From Holtermannia corniformis (Eukaryota; Basidiomycota; Tremellomycetes; Holtermanniales): a DNA stretch of 64,000 nucleotides. The position numbers were made by a program, and so were the translations under genes. Position 1 is the first letter of the stretch. Every line of letters begins with the position of its first letter. The notes beneath the pieces are model-generated. The model worked only from the letters and a program-made list of their open reading frames with translations. It ran no database searches and had not been told where the DNA came from. Shown one piece after another: positions 21,710 through 32,874 of the stretch. The DNA is taken from positions 473,475-537,474 of the forward strand of contig BCIJ01000013.1 of assembly GCA_001599935.1 (NCBI GenBank). Reading direction: 5' to 3'.

Positions 21710-24115
21710 CTAGTGGTGATACACATCTCCTAGCTCGTCGGCCCCATTGACCTTCTTTGCAACGTATCGGTACAGCGCGGTGCTTGCGGCCGCCAGGAGG
21801 AACATCACGTCGAAGAGTCGACCAAAGACGCGAAAGTCTGGTAAGGACGCCAATAGTGATGGATCTTCTTGGAAAGCCGCCACTGCATCGGCGGCATCTT
21901 GCGGTGCGAAGCCAATGGCGGTCCCGTTGACATCGTACAAGACATCCGGGAGGATCGGAACGGGCGGTAAAGACGTGCGAAGCTGGATCAGCAGCGAGAT
22001 CACGTAGGTCGACTGCGAGGCATCAGCTCTGTTGCGCGACAACAGTCCAGCGCTAGCGCACCATGAGCTGGCCCAGACTCAGCAGCAGGAACCCAACACC
22101 GACGCTCTTGCTCGTTAACCTCAGAATGCGCGAGACGCTACGCAGGACCTGCGCGAGGGAGCTGAGAATGAGCAAGCCCGTGAGCAGGAGCGAGATCCCG
22201 CGTGCCCAGAGTGAGACATCGATAACGTTGTTGGGCAATTGCGAGAGTCCGAGAGCGATCAGGAACGAGATCCAGTCGCCGTTGGTGTTGCCTTTGGGCT
22301 GAGGTCCTGTTGTGGGTTCGGCAAGATTGGCCGTCGAGAGCGGCGCAAACACGAGTGATGTCAAACACTGCGGCGGTCAGCGACCAAGCCGATGGGTAGT
22401 TCATTGACCTACCATCAGGACACGCGCGATACAGTAGGCCGCAAAGATGTAGCCAAAGGCATTGTAGCCCATACCGCGCCAACTACCACCAAAGTTTTGC
22501 CGCCTCTGGTATTCGCACATCAGCATGGCTAGATTCGTCTAGGATGCCAACGAACCTGCCTTGCCTTCATGGCGTCTACGCTGCGCGACACTTGTGACTC
22601 CATGGCCTGCAAGCCCTTGAGCTCGGCATCGAGTGACGCAAGCTCTGAATCGAGATGTCAGAACGTGCGACAACAGTCCAAGCAATCTCACCTCCGTTGC
22701 CACCAAACACCCTGCCCATCCAGTTTGAGGATGACTGTACGCAATTGGCAAAGCTCGATCAGGGCAGATTGAACACTCACTGATGACTGTCCGCTTGCCT
22801 GCTTGGCAACATTGATCTCCTCACGCTTCGCCACTAAATCGTGGCGAACTCGGTACAGCGAGCGCTCCGCCTGCAGGATGTCGTTGTCGGTCAGCCGACG
22901 CCTGCTAGCATCAGCGAATATGCACGACATCAGCATCGACGCACCCGTCGGTGAGTCCGCCACTTTCGAGCGTGACCCAAGCTGTGCGGACAGCACCAAG
23001 CCCACTGAGCAAGCCCATGACGACCGTGCCGAGTACTACGACACGACCCAAACTCGGCGCAAGCCAGCCACTGCCCTCCCATCCTTCAGGCTGAGTCGTG
23101 TCCCAGCTCGTGAGAGCTTCGAGTGCGCCGACTGAAGTGATAGGTTCTGCTGACGCAGGCAACGCTGCGGGCGCGGACGGCACCGTCGTGACGTATGGAG
23201 GGATGCGGGTGAAGAGGAAGATGTAGATTGCAAAGGGAAGTAGAGACAGGAGGATCCGTTTTGAAATGGAGAGGTTGAGGCCTTGACGGCGTGTTGGAGA
23301 CGTTGTTGATTCTACAGACGGTGAGTTGCGGTGCGTCACGGTCGATCATACACACCTCGTGAGCGGTATGTTAAGAACATACATTGTATCAGAGGAATGA
23401 CGAGGAGGATCAGGAGGAGTAGCAGGTGTAGCGAGAACGAGAAGTGTATGTGTCGTGAGCTGGGCGGGGATCAGCCTGTTCTGGGCGTCAATGGTACAGG
23501 ATGCCTCACCGCGAATGCAATATGCCGAGCGAGTGGAACATGACCAGCGTGAGCAGAATGCAGGATTCGGCAAAGCACAATGAGAACAACGTTCTGTATT
23601 GTTGCATGTCAACGTCCATTGTGGCCCTGATCGCAGCGATTGACGTACCTCGCAGCTCCTCCCAGCCCCCGCGTCGTCTTTCTCTGCGACCTGCCCTCAT
23701 CCACTCTTCCACCATGGTTAAGCACAACGACCTTCTTGGTCCGCTTGGTACCTCTGCTTCCTCCTACGTTCGACATCTCGAACCCGTCTTGCTGGTTATG
23801 CAGCGGCAGGAGTGCGGGCGAGCCCAAGGGCGAGTTCGGGTACGAGCTGTCTACATCAGAGTCCAGCTCGGCGTCCGCCCCGCGTTTGATGGGCGGCGTT
23901 AGATGTACATCTCCATCATCATCATTGAGCGAGACCTGTAGCCCTCGTGGGCTGTTGACTGTTCTCAAGTGTTCTAGCTCGGGTTTTGAAATATCGCGCA
24001 ACGTTGGGGAGACGGTGGCTAGCAGGAACCGTCGCGAGAGAAGAAAGTAGCCGCCGCGGAGCACGAGGAGGAGAGCCGAGTCTATGATGACTGGCGACTT
24101 GACTGCGCTGGCCAT
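21710..24115 (-). CDS. Golgi pH regulator / GTG (GPR89) family membrane protein
   Basis: Multi-pass anion-channel-like membrane protein that acidifies the Golgi in animals and is related to plant GTG proteins. The start at 24115 opens MASAVKSPVIIDSALLLVL. Transmembrane segments follow: FALCFAESCILLTLVMFHSL, then SLHLLLLLLILLVIPLIQCM (23560-23370), then SKRILLSLLPFAIYIFLFTR. The family signature LGRVVVLGTVVMGLLSGLGA occurs near 23030. Further on come a coiled-coil stretch (SLYRVRHDLVAKREEINVAK), FGGSWRGMGYNAFGYIFAAY, and three C-terminal helices including VIDVSLWARGISLLLTGLLI and FGRLFDVMFLLAAASTALYR. Many short introns are required. The end is 58 bp from the convergent SUN gene. Confidence 0.82.
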
Positions 24116-24505
24116 GCCCTGCTGCCTTGCCTGCTTGCTTGATGACGGTCACGGTTGATGTCGACGATTGCTGCGGTCTCCCGGAACCAGCTTCGCCGCG
24201 AGCACCAGATAGGCCAGCTTCTAACCAAAAAGGGGTCTGATAGGCTCGTCTGGAGAACTCGGCAATTTAAGCTTAAATCATGTCGATGTGCACAGTCCAG
24301 ATAACAACGTACTGTTACGGCGTCGGGTCATCGCAGGACAGCAGTTTTCACAGTACACGAACTTCGGTATAGAAGTGTTCAAGAAGTTTACAACTCACTT
24401 GTTGGAAGCCGGTGAGAAGCCTGATGCGAAAGCAAACGCAATCACACAAGCCTCGATTCGCAAAGCAGAAGCAAAAGCCAATAACCCGGGCTTGTGCAGC
24501 AAAGC
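24116..24505. other. Intergenic, no confident gene
   Basis: The region holds the promoter of the leftward Golgi pH regulator gene. An open frame at 24288-24548 (MHSPDNNVLLRRRVIAGQQF) has no recognisable features. Confidence 0.35.
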
Positions 24506-25045
24506 ATGTACTTATGCCAAGCGAAAAACAAGTCGGACCTCAAGCTAGCCTCGCCGTCTTCGGCCTTTCCTTGGCGCGACTTTTCGCAGTCGACCGTGAG
24601 ACGGTCCCGCTCCAAGCCTCTGAACCCAAGTGTAATCGAAGACCACTCAAGCACCACGACGCCAGTGCCGTTCGCTCAAATCGCGAGCCCGTCTCTCTCA
24701 GTGTCTTCCTGAACACAGAGACGGCATACGATCGCTTACCACACCATTGTTTGCCAGATCCCCAAGCGCTGCCATCCCCCAATTTCAGCTGGAAACGTCG
24801 ATCAGGAAGCGGTCGGAGCACCGTATAGATGGGCTGCGGACGTACATGAGCTTGCCAAAGCATGTCCATACGACCATGAGCTGTCAAGGCTGCCATCGAT
24901 CATTCTCGACCATCCGTTCGTTCAGTACAGGCAAGGACACGCAAAATTCGAACTCGATATCCGCGACGAGTCGGAGCACAAAATCTGCAGCCTGCGGCTG
25001 GGACTGTCGCTGGAGCAAAACGCAAGTGACACAATAGGATGGTAG
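24506..25045 (+). CDS. Doubtful hypothetical gene, two exons
   Basis: No family recognised. A frame from 24506 (MYLCQAKNKSDLKLASPSSA, then SVIEDHSSTTTPVPFAQIAS) can be joined through an intron from GTGTCT (about 24703) to TTGCCAG (about 24758). The second frame reads GAPYRWAADVHELAKACPYD, then HPFVQYRQGHAKFELDIRDE, with stop at 25043-25045. The phase fits (0/0), and the second exon has protein-like composition. A further GTGACA...CTCGCAG intron near 25027-25082 would bypass that stop and extend to about 25217. No homology is apparent, so this may be chance. An expressed sequence would decide it. Confidence 0.25.
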
Positions 25046-26464
25046 TGATGGGCGCGCTGGGCGTCACGGTCGCGTCACTCGCAGCAACCAGGCAACGATC
25101 GGCCACGGGCAAACTCGAGCATCCTAACCGTCAATCCAAGACCCGCATAACGCTACGGCAATCCTCCCAGAAACATCAGCGCGGATCAACGGCGCGCGGA
25201 ATGACAACGTCACCATGAGTAGGTTCGGAACTGGTACGTCGGTGTGACCTCTGTCGCATGCAGAGCTTCCTGTCCAGCAGACTTAATGTCAATGTGGCTG
25301 AATCGAAGTGACAAGTTCTCCAGCGCGACATCATTCCCTCGTGACCTGCTACCTGCAGATGCGAGGGTCGAGGAGGCCGGGAGTGACGGGTCCCTGGCCG
25401 AACGTGACTTGATCATTTACTTGATCTCATCGAACCCCCTGGATCAGACGCTTGCGGCAGCAACCAGCGCTTGTCAGGCTGTAGGATCAGTATGACCAGG
25501 CCTGGATCCCGCCAGACTTCGGCCAGTTCGAGTCGGAGACGGGAACGACAACGGAGGAGGCTTTGGCTGTAGACCCTCATGTATTGGGTCTTACTTCCTA
25601 CGCACTCATACAACCACAAGTAGCTGCCGGATGCTCCAGAGCTCACTCTTGACACCCGTAGTAACGCGCGAGGTTCATACGGAGTCTGCGTAGGCGATGA
25701 TATACTGCAGTCGCTCGTACTCTGCTCTGCGCAATGACAAATGCTGAACACTCTGCTAAGTTAGGCGTTTTTGGCAAAAACCTTCAGTCCCATGGAAGGA
25801 TGCATTTGCAATAAGCTTACATGGGCTATATCGCTGCACAGCCGATTCAGCACAGCCAGCGACGTTCCCTTCCATGAAAACGAGGCTCAAGGGATGACCT
25901 TGTTTTTGCTTTCACAATGATCTGCCGTGAGCTACGCAGCGGGTGAAGGAAAGTGGTGTACCGTACCCCTCAAATCGGGTATGGTCACCGCGCCGCGCTA
26001 ATCAGAGAAGCCAGCGATTTCCAAGGCCACGCTGCACGTGCATGCTGCGAAGAGAAGTAATCGCACGGCTTGGGAACTCTTTTCGACAATCTGGATGATG
26101 CCATGTTCTGAGCATCGGTAGACTGCACGGCTCATCCGCTGCCTTTCGCTGCTTCTCTCACCATGGCAGCGAAGCAGTCGGCGGTGACGCCGCTTGAAAT
26201 TTTCCGAAGCTGCACGATGACGCGTAGTCCGAGCACATGCCGTGCCGCGGCGCAGTCCCTGAGATGCACGCACAGATTCTTCGGGCGGGAAAGCGCAGCG
26301 GGCGAATCAGACGGCGCGAGGAGCGAGCACGCACCGAGCAGAACCCTTTGTGCACCTCGTCCTTTATGCGATTCCGAACTCAATCAGGCAGGAGGCAACG
26401 CGGCTGGGAATAGCCAGCCAAGCAGCACTTGCGACTGGCAACCACAAAATCGACCGTAAACAAG
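25046..26464. other. Gene-poor stretch of about 1.4 kb
   Basis: I find no recognisable coding region, RNA gene or repeat. Short open frames exist (for example 25286-25495 +, opening MSMWLNRSDKF, and 25413-25751 -), but none has a domain, signal or splice support. It is the largest apparently empty stretch in an otherwise tightly packed window. Confidence 0.4.
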
Positions 26465-27618
26465 ATGCGCGTGCAAATGAGGACAGTTTTAGCGGTGCTT
26501 GCGACTGCTGTGGGCTATGTAACGGCCAACACGCCAAACCAAGACTGCGTAAACAAGTGCACGGACTACAGCATCGTACTGGGGAATTGCAGGAATGAAT
26601 ACGGGAACAACCGTGAGTTGTATGCGATGTTGGTAGGCCAGTGTGCTTGTCCTGGCCTGTCTCGAGACGGGAAGCCTCTCAGCAGATATGTAGACAGCTT
26701 GCCAGAGTCGCACTCGACAACTGCTGCGAATGGCGTGCTCCCTGTGCAACGCGGCGTGGCATGTAGCACACGTCGCGAGCTATCGCTTAGCCTACATAGA
26801 CCACAAGCTAACCAAACGCAGCTATCTGGCACGAAGACACTGCCAACGAGTTCCTCGCGTGTCTGTGCGACGGCAAAAAGGCCGACGCAGAGCTCGGCTT
26901 CGACGCCATGAACACGGTCATTGGCGTTTGCCAGTCTTGTACTTCAACGCCTCCTGTCGTGCGGAGTGAATTATCGGTGAGTTCTCTTCTCTCCTCCTCC
27001 TCTACCCCAGCTGCTCCGATCTTCCCCTCCTTTCTCCTCCATCTGTCGTCACGGGCTGGACCGGGCAAGGCAATACCAAACCCCCCATGTACCAATAGGC
27101 TAAGGCAAAGCGCCAACGCAAAATGTGAAGAGCAACACTGCAAAGTCAACCTCAAACTCATCTCAAACTCAATCCTGAGGCGCACAAGGCTAGAAGCTCA
27201 CCACCATGTACAACAGCAAGCGCTTGATCTGTGCGCAATCTACAAGTCAGACGGCAGCTCCAAAGACGCCGTCCGCTTCACGCCAACGTCCTACAACATC
27301 GAGCCCTACTACGACTAGATTTCTCCTCTCCCTCTCTTGTCCTTTCCATTCGATCTACTCCTTCCTTCACTGTATTTGTATGACACCGACTTACACTTCT
27401 TCCCTCTGCAGCAACTCAACACGCTCTGTGCAATCTACCAGCAGAACGGGACGGTCACCAATGCCACTTCGTTCGCGCCAACATCGTACACGCCAACTCC
27501 AATCGGATCAGTTGCCAATACAACTGACGAATCGGGTGCGATGCGACTTGGGCTCGGCAATGTCGCCGCTGGTGTCGGCGGTGCTGTGGTTTTGGCGGTA
27601 GGCGTGATCGGTCTCTAG
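26465..27618 (+). CDS. Small secreted Cys-rich protein with alternative last exons (GPI-anchored or soluble)
   Basis: Family not recognised. The start MRVQMRTVLAVLATAVGYVT is a signal peptide. A Cys-rich region follows (DCVNKCTDYSIVLGNCRNEY). An unresolved intron lies within about 26600-26820. The next exon reads IWHEDTANEFLACLCDGKKA, then MNTVIGVCQSCTSTPPVVRS, and ends at 26976 in phase 0. Two homologous terminal exons then accept it in phase 0. Exon A, 27217-27318, reads QALDLCAIYKSDG and ends TSYNIEPYYD-stop. Exon B, 27412-27618, reads QLNTLCAIYQQNG, has two or three N-glycosylation sequons (NGT, NAT, NTT) and a hydrophobic tail (VAAGVGGAVVLAVGVIGL) typical of a GPI signal. Choosing A gives a shorter soluble form; choosing B gives an anchored form. 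Role at the cell surface is inferred. Confidence 0.7.
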
Positions 27619-27730
27619 TGCCTGCTGTCATAGATCTTGTACAGATAGAGCGCAATGGACGTTCATTGTTCATTCAGCTTGAGCGATTAATACAAGCGCA
27701 GGTTCTTGCTCGCCCAAGATACCGGTCTTT

Positions 27731-29053
27731 TCACTCCGAAGTCGTAGATGGCGACCATTTGAAGTCCCATTCACTAAGCCCGATTTTGCCGCCCAAGGCC
27801 CTCCATCGTTCGGTATTGCCATGTCGTATATCGATGCACTTTGCAACGAGGTCGGGAAAGTAGGTATCTGGATCGTACTCGAACTGAAGGCGTTGAGTAA
27901 GGGATGTTGCGACGATGGACGGAACTCACTTCGAGTTCACCACCGTACTTTTGGAGCAGTTGTGGTGCTGCTGTTATACCCTCTGTTGCCAAGTTGACAT
28001 TCGTTTTGATCTATTGAAGTTAATATCTGCCTCTCACGGGGGAAACGGTCTAAACACTTTAGTCTTTGTCACGGGGCTATGCTGTGTCAGCAGGCATGTT
28101 GTGAAAGCACATACACTCACTCGATGAACGGCCAGAGGAGCGTCAAGAATAGGGACCCAAGCCACGGCATGGATAAGATGGCGGCCACGCCTAGTCGTTC
28201 CTGCCGACCGTCAGATGTAAGGCCATCACTCTCCGCAACAGACTGACGACATAGTGTGTTTGCAATATGCTGAGAATTTGCCGCGAGACGTTCATGGCGC
28301 CCGAGTGCGTCTTGACCTTTCCAGAGAGATCGACGCAAAAAATCAAGTTCCTGGATTACTTAGACTCTGATCATCTGACAAGTAGNGGTGCGGACTGACT
28401 CCACGCCGGCCGGCATCAGATCGATGGCCCGTTCCGCCATGAACACTACGAATTGCACCTGGGTTATGCTTGGCATTGTAAGGTTCTTGGCCGGGATCAG
28501 GTAGAACATGGGCTGAGAGTTGACACTGTATCCCACCAAGACTTGTTTGCCCGCTTCTGCCTGTGCTACGTATGAGTTGTAGTCGATATCGACACGACCG
28601 CACAGACCTCTTCTTTGACCCTATCGGCCGACCGCTGTACATCGTAGCAATCGAATGTACGTCGCCATATAATGTGCTTCTCTAGCCGAGTCTTGGCAGT
28701 CTCTACGTTGCCTTTGACTGCAATAAGAAAGCTGCCCAGCGAGGTCAGTCTGTGCACCAAGACGACGTAGCCGTGCTCACCGAGTCAAACATTCTCGAGA
28801 CTAGTCAAACTCAGCTCCCGAGCGTTTATTTAGGAGCTTCCCTCACTAGATATTGCTTCTCAGCGTCGCTCAGCTCGGCCTTCTCTGCACTGCCCTCTTG
28901 AACGGGCAGAGCTCCGATCGCCTCGAAATGCTCCAGGAGGCTTTGGTACTTGCGTTCGCCATCCGCAACGATCTTCAGACGATCCGTCCTTGGCGGTATC
29001 TCGGTGTGTTCCGTCGGGGGTGGTACAATAGCCGTCTTCGACACTGTTGACAT
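27731..29053 (-). CDS. Sec14-like CRAL-TRIO lipid-transfer protein
   Basis: Phosphatidylinositol-transfer-type protein. After an N-terminal MSTVSKTAIVPPPTEHTEIP and a helix (KYQSLLEHFEAIGALPV), the CRAL-TRIO N domain reads LSDAEKQYL-SRECLTR-FLIAVKGNVETAKTR across three exons. The middle one is only 20 nt (28781-28800). HIIWRRTFDCYDV, VLVGYSVNSQPMFYLIPA, FVDFSGKVKTHSG, ILSMPWLGSLFLTLLWPFI and LLQKYGGELE with FEYDPDTYFPDLV complete the lipid-binding fold. It is similar to fungal Pdr16/Sfh and to Basidiomycota Sec14-like proteins. The single undetermined base at 28386 falls in what appears to be an intron. The C-terminus ends DFKWSPSTTSE. Confidence 0.83.
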
Positions 29054-29622
29054 AGCTGGTGCAAACTTGCGGGCAAGTGGACGTCATGCTGTAAGCTTGA
29101 TCGCGCCCCGTGCCTGGATCGAGATGTGTCATGTGACCTGCAAAGCTCTGATGCGCTGTAGGTATAGAACAGACGCGGACACGATGCAGCTGCCTCTGGG
29201 CACCTACAAGACGTCCACACTGGGTGTTACGCCTGCTAGGAGCTTTGAAACGACTGGAGTAGGATGGTGACACGGGGATCGGTATACTTCACCGACAAAG
29301 TGCGCTGGGAACTGTAGGCTGATCGGGAGCTACGGAGGCTGTAGAGCAGTGGGTGTTGTGCTCCTATATGATGGCAGATCCTACAGGCTGGCAGAACAGC
29401 CATACGCATGAACGATCGATTGATGCATCACGGGCGGATCCCTCCACAAAATGCCACAAACATAAATCCTCCCGACAAATCCACCGAACATACGGTGCAA
29501 AGTTGGATGGGTTGGGCGAGGTCCCTGAAACAGCACAAGTCACTTCGTGTGAGTCAGTGCTCTCAGCGATAGACTGAAGGTGACACTGACAGTGCTACTA
29601 TCAGCGCTTTTACATCTCCATC
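29054..29622. promoter_or_regulatory. Intergenic region between divergent genes
   Basis: About 570 bp between the Sec14-like and TIM10 start codons. Open frames here have no supporting features. Promoters of both genes are expected in it. Confidence 0.4.
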
Positions 29623-30043
29623 ATGTCTTTCCTTTTCGGCGGAGCCAGTACGTCACAGACCCATCGAACGTCCGATAGTCCTCGTCACTGACTTGCATCC
29701 TCTGTAGACCAAAACGCGGGTGCTGTAGACCCTGCCAAGATCGAGATGGCCATGGCTGAGCTCGATATGATCACCGATGTCTTGTACGTCAGCTCCTACC
29801 ATTGCCTACTGCGCACCCATTGACCCACTCAGTAACCGTCTTGTGACTTCATGCCACACAAAGTGCATCGCACCCAACCCTCAGCAGACGCGCTACGCCG
29901 AGCCGGATCTCAGCAAGGGCGAAGCTGTCTGCATTGATCGGTGTACGGCCAAGTTCTTTGCCGTGAATGCCAAGGTCGGCGAGCGGATGAGCGCCATGGG
30001 CGGTCAGGCGGCTAGCGGCGGTGGCTTTGGCGGTACGCGATGA
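29623..30043 (+). CDS. TIM10: Mitochondrial inner membrane translocase chaperone Tim10
   Basis: Small Tim chaperone of the intermembrane space that, with Tim9, carries hydrophobic carrier proteins to the TIM22 complex. Three exons: 29623-29649, a middle one from about 29708 to 29784, and the last from about 29832. The twin CX3C motif is clear (SCHTKC, then VCIDRC). LDMITDVFNRLV before and FFAVNAKVGERMSAMG after match Tim10. The spacer between the two Cys pairs is 21 residues, a little longer than the roughly 16 usual in Tim10; the extra piece is in APNPQQTR. The tail is Gly-rich (GGQAASGGGFGGTR). It converges with HAT1, 148 bp apart. Confidence 0.92.
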
Positions 30044-30191
30044 GCGGATGCACTGTATGATGACCCGTGCTTGTGTGTTTCGTATGAGAGTGCGGCAGTC
30101 AAGGCGCCAGGAGCTCACCTCACCAACACCTGCTTGGCTTGCTTACGTTGATTGCATTGACAAAGCCCAGCACAGTGTGATGCAATGCATT

Positions 30192-31872
30192 TCAAGCGTC
30201 ACCATCGCCAAACGTCATCGCTAGGATCCGGTCATAATCCTCTACGACCGTCTCGAATGTCTTTGCCAGGCCGTCCTTGCGCTCATCAGGCGTCATGGTT
30301 GATAGGATTTCCTGCAGTCAAGGGCATCAGTGACGGCACAATGACTGCGCGGGACCACAAACATAGTTGAAGCGGAACAATCTGGCTTTGACCTGTGTGC
30401 GTGGTAAGCAACTGCGCACGGGCGCGAATCTACGCCAAGGTCGCTCAACGCACCTGCAACCGCCAAGCCCTGTAAGCCATCCTATCGCTGCGATCGAGAT
30501 CACGCAGCAACAGCATCTCAATCAGTCTCTGGAACTGCCGCTACGAAGTGTCAGTGCCTGCCTACACGCCTCACGCTTCACCGACCTCGGCCATCTTCTT
30601 CTCCTTCCGCTTGCCCTCTTCCCACTGCGCGCGCGCCTTGCGATCACCAACCCCAACATTCAGCTTGAACCCTTCATCCCGGTCAATCCCAGCGCGCACG
30701 AGCTCGCGCAAGTCGTTGCGATCACGCAAATCTTCAAACGCTTCCGATGGGTCTTCGACGGTCAATTCGGCAACGTCGGTGCGAGACAGGGCGTGCTTGT
30801 ACAGAGCCGAGTAGAGGGCTGAGCCGTGGCCTTTGTGTTGGTACGGTGGGAGGATGACGAATTGGCTGGTTCGGTCAGTATGGAAGAGGCGCGTAGAGAG
30901 AAGACGGACCTGAGACGCAGACGGACATGGTCCGGGTAGCACCAAAAAGGATAGGCTGAGACGTAGCCGGCAAAGTGGTACGTGTACGCATCCGGCGTGT
31001 CTGGCCGCCGACGGCGTTCGAACCTAGCCATGTCGGCTCAGCGTGGCTCGTACGTGAAACAGTCAACTTACAGGGTGATAAACTCCCACGCATCCTCGTC
31101 TTCCTGAATATAGCTTCCGCCCTCGATATACAGTAACACGAAGAGCTGCACGCGCCGGTGGTACTCCTTGAAGCCGGGCGTATCCCACGTTGACTGTTAT
31201 GGGACCATCAGCACGATGCAACCGCTGGACAAAGTGCCTCACCTTGTACATCTCAAACACGACTGCTCCATCATCGCCCTCGGTCACATCGCCATTCGCC
31301 TTGCCCTTGCCCTTGCCTTTGCCGCCGCCATCCCCGCTACGAGAATACGAGCCAATCTTCTCGCCGGGCGGACGGAAAGTGACCGCGTCAGTCCTGACGG
31401 TCGCTTCAAAGTCGGCCAGGCTTTTGGTATAGTCTCAAAACCGGCATTAGCTCGCTGCAGACAAGATGGCATGGACAGGCCTCACCGGACGGAATGAAGC
31501 TGTACAGTGTCTTTTCGATATCGTCCGCAGGAGTTGCACTGGATGATAGCTTGGCATCGTGGGTTACTTGGAGGAGCTGCTTCAAGCTACCCGATGCGAA
31601 CGAGAGCTACGATGCGTCAACTTGCTACTTCCGCAGCTCGGTGAAGCTGCTCTGCAGCAAAGCGTACGCACCTGGATATCCAAGCCCTTGTATCCGAAGA
31701 TCTTTTCTTTGTCTCCAAAGATTGGATAGGTGAACTCTGGGTGAAAGCTCGCACGCTCGCCGCCTTCGCGGACTGCGGTCGTTAGCTATGTTGAGTTTTG
31801 TGACTCGACATTAGCACACGTACCGAGACTGAGCGTGAGCGCCTCGTTCGAGTCTGCAAGCCAGGCGTCCAT
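30192..31872 (-). CDS. HAT1: Type B histone acetyltransferase catalytic subunit
   Basis: Acetylates newly made histone H4 (K5/K12) with Hat2. The canonical start MDAWLADSNEALTLSL is at 31872, although the frame is open further upstream. Family sequence follows: FHPEFTYPIFGDKEKIFGYK, STWDTPGFKEYHRRVQLFVL, EDEDAWEFITL and YVSAYPFWCYPDHVRLRL. The acetyl-CoA motif A is FVILPPYQHKGHGSALYSAL (Q-x-x-G-x-G), then DVAELTVEDPSEAFEDLRDR. The C-terminal helical domain ends near TPDERKDGLAKTF and FGDGDA. A Lys/Gly low-complexity loop (GGKGKGKGKANG) sits in the N-terminal domain. At least seven short introns. Confidence 0.92.
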
Positions 31873-32874
31873 GTCTGTGGCTCGTGGTCTATGCAGAGCT
31901 GAGAAAGACACGAGAAGAGGCCAGGGTAGACGCGACTTGTTCGCGGTGGGTTTACGATCAGGAGTCTTCACCGGTGCAAATCGATCCATGTCTCCAATGC
32001 GTTGCCATACCGATTGACGGTATCTCTGATCCGTCGCTAGCGATCCGGTACTGACCGCTTGATGACTCTTTGTTAGTGCGGCCCGGCCGAGCTCTAGCAT
32101 CGTCTGCATGGTGTGAGGGACATGTTTCAGCTCAACATCAGAGTTATACCAGCCGCGCCGGAGAGGCGTAGAGTCTCCAAATGCATTCAAACATCCATGA
32201 GCAAGCCACTGTAGGATGCAGCGTTGGCACTGGCGTCGATATGGCTTGCGGGAGACAAAAAGCACGTAACCTGCTGCGTCAGATTTGCCACCGTGGCACT
32301 CTGCGTCTAGTTGCTCAGTCAAGCATCGGGACCGCGCGTCTCTCGATGACAGGGGTCGGCAAGTCTCATCCAGATATAACGCGGTCTGCAGAGAACCCTA
32401 TCAAGACTACTGAATCGCACGACGTACGCTTGTCGCAGACTTTAATCTCAGTGGGCTACAGTGATTACGTAATAGTCACGTCTCGCACGGTAAAGCTGAA
32501 ACGTCTCAGTCGGCGCAAACAGTGAGAAAGGACAGCACCGGCGGCGGCGACGGCGACGATAGCAACGAGCTCTGCTGATACGGGTGCCATTGACAAGAGA
32601 CAGCGCAGGCGCAGGCAAACGGCAGTGACAGAGCGATACGATCATTAGGCGGCGGCGGCGCGAGAACGCTAGGGCGAGCAAAGGCACCGCGCTCAAGGGC
32701 TCAAGCGTACGTGACCCGCGCAACGATTTTCCCATCGGCGACACGTCTGGACCAACATCATTATAATCGAGGACTGGACGGTGTACTGCTTGGTCAGAGG
32801 CATAGCTAGGACGTCCATCGGAGAATCAAGGTCGAACCGGCAGTCAAAGTATCCGATCACGCCACGCAACAATA
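31873..32874. promoter_or_regulatory. Intergenic region between HAT1 and SPA2
   Basis: About 1 kb between divergent start codons. A short GGC/GAC-rich triplet run occurs at about 32537-32560 and again at 32650. The leftward frame stays open upstream of HAT1 but has no conserved features. No gene is supported. Confidence 0.4.

Noticed and set aside
27206..27318. Independent small ORF
   Set aside because: It is better explained as the first copy of the duplicated terminal exon of the Cys-rich protein gene.
28386..28386. Undetermined base as a possible gene break
   Set aside because: It falls in an apparent intron and does not affect the reading frame.
28826..29053. 75-residue stand-alone small protein
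   Set aside because: Its last codons read through a GTGAGG donor; splicing there restores the CRAL-TRIO N domain, so it is the first exon of the Sec14-like gene.
31786..32322. Long minus frame extending HAT1 upstream by about 150 codons
   Set aside because: HAT1 proteins begin at MDAWL-type sequence; the upstream part shows no conservation and is probably 5' UTR.
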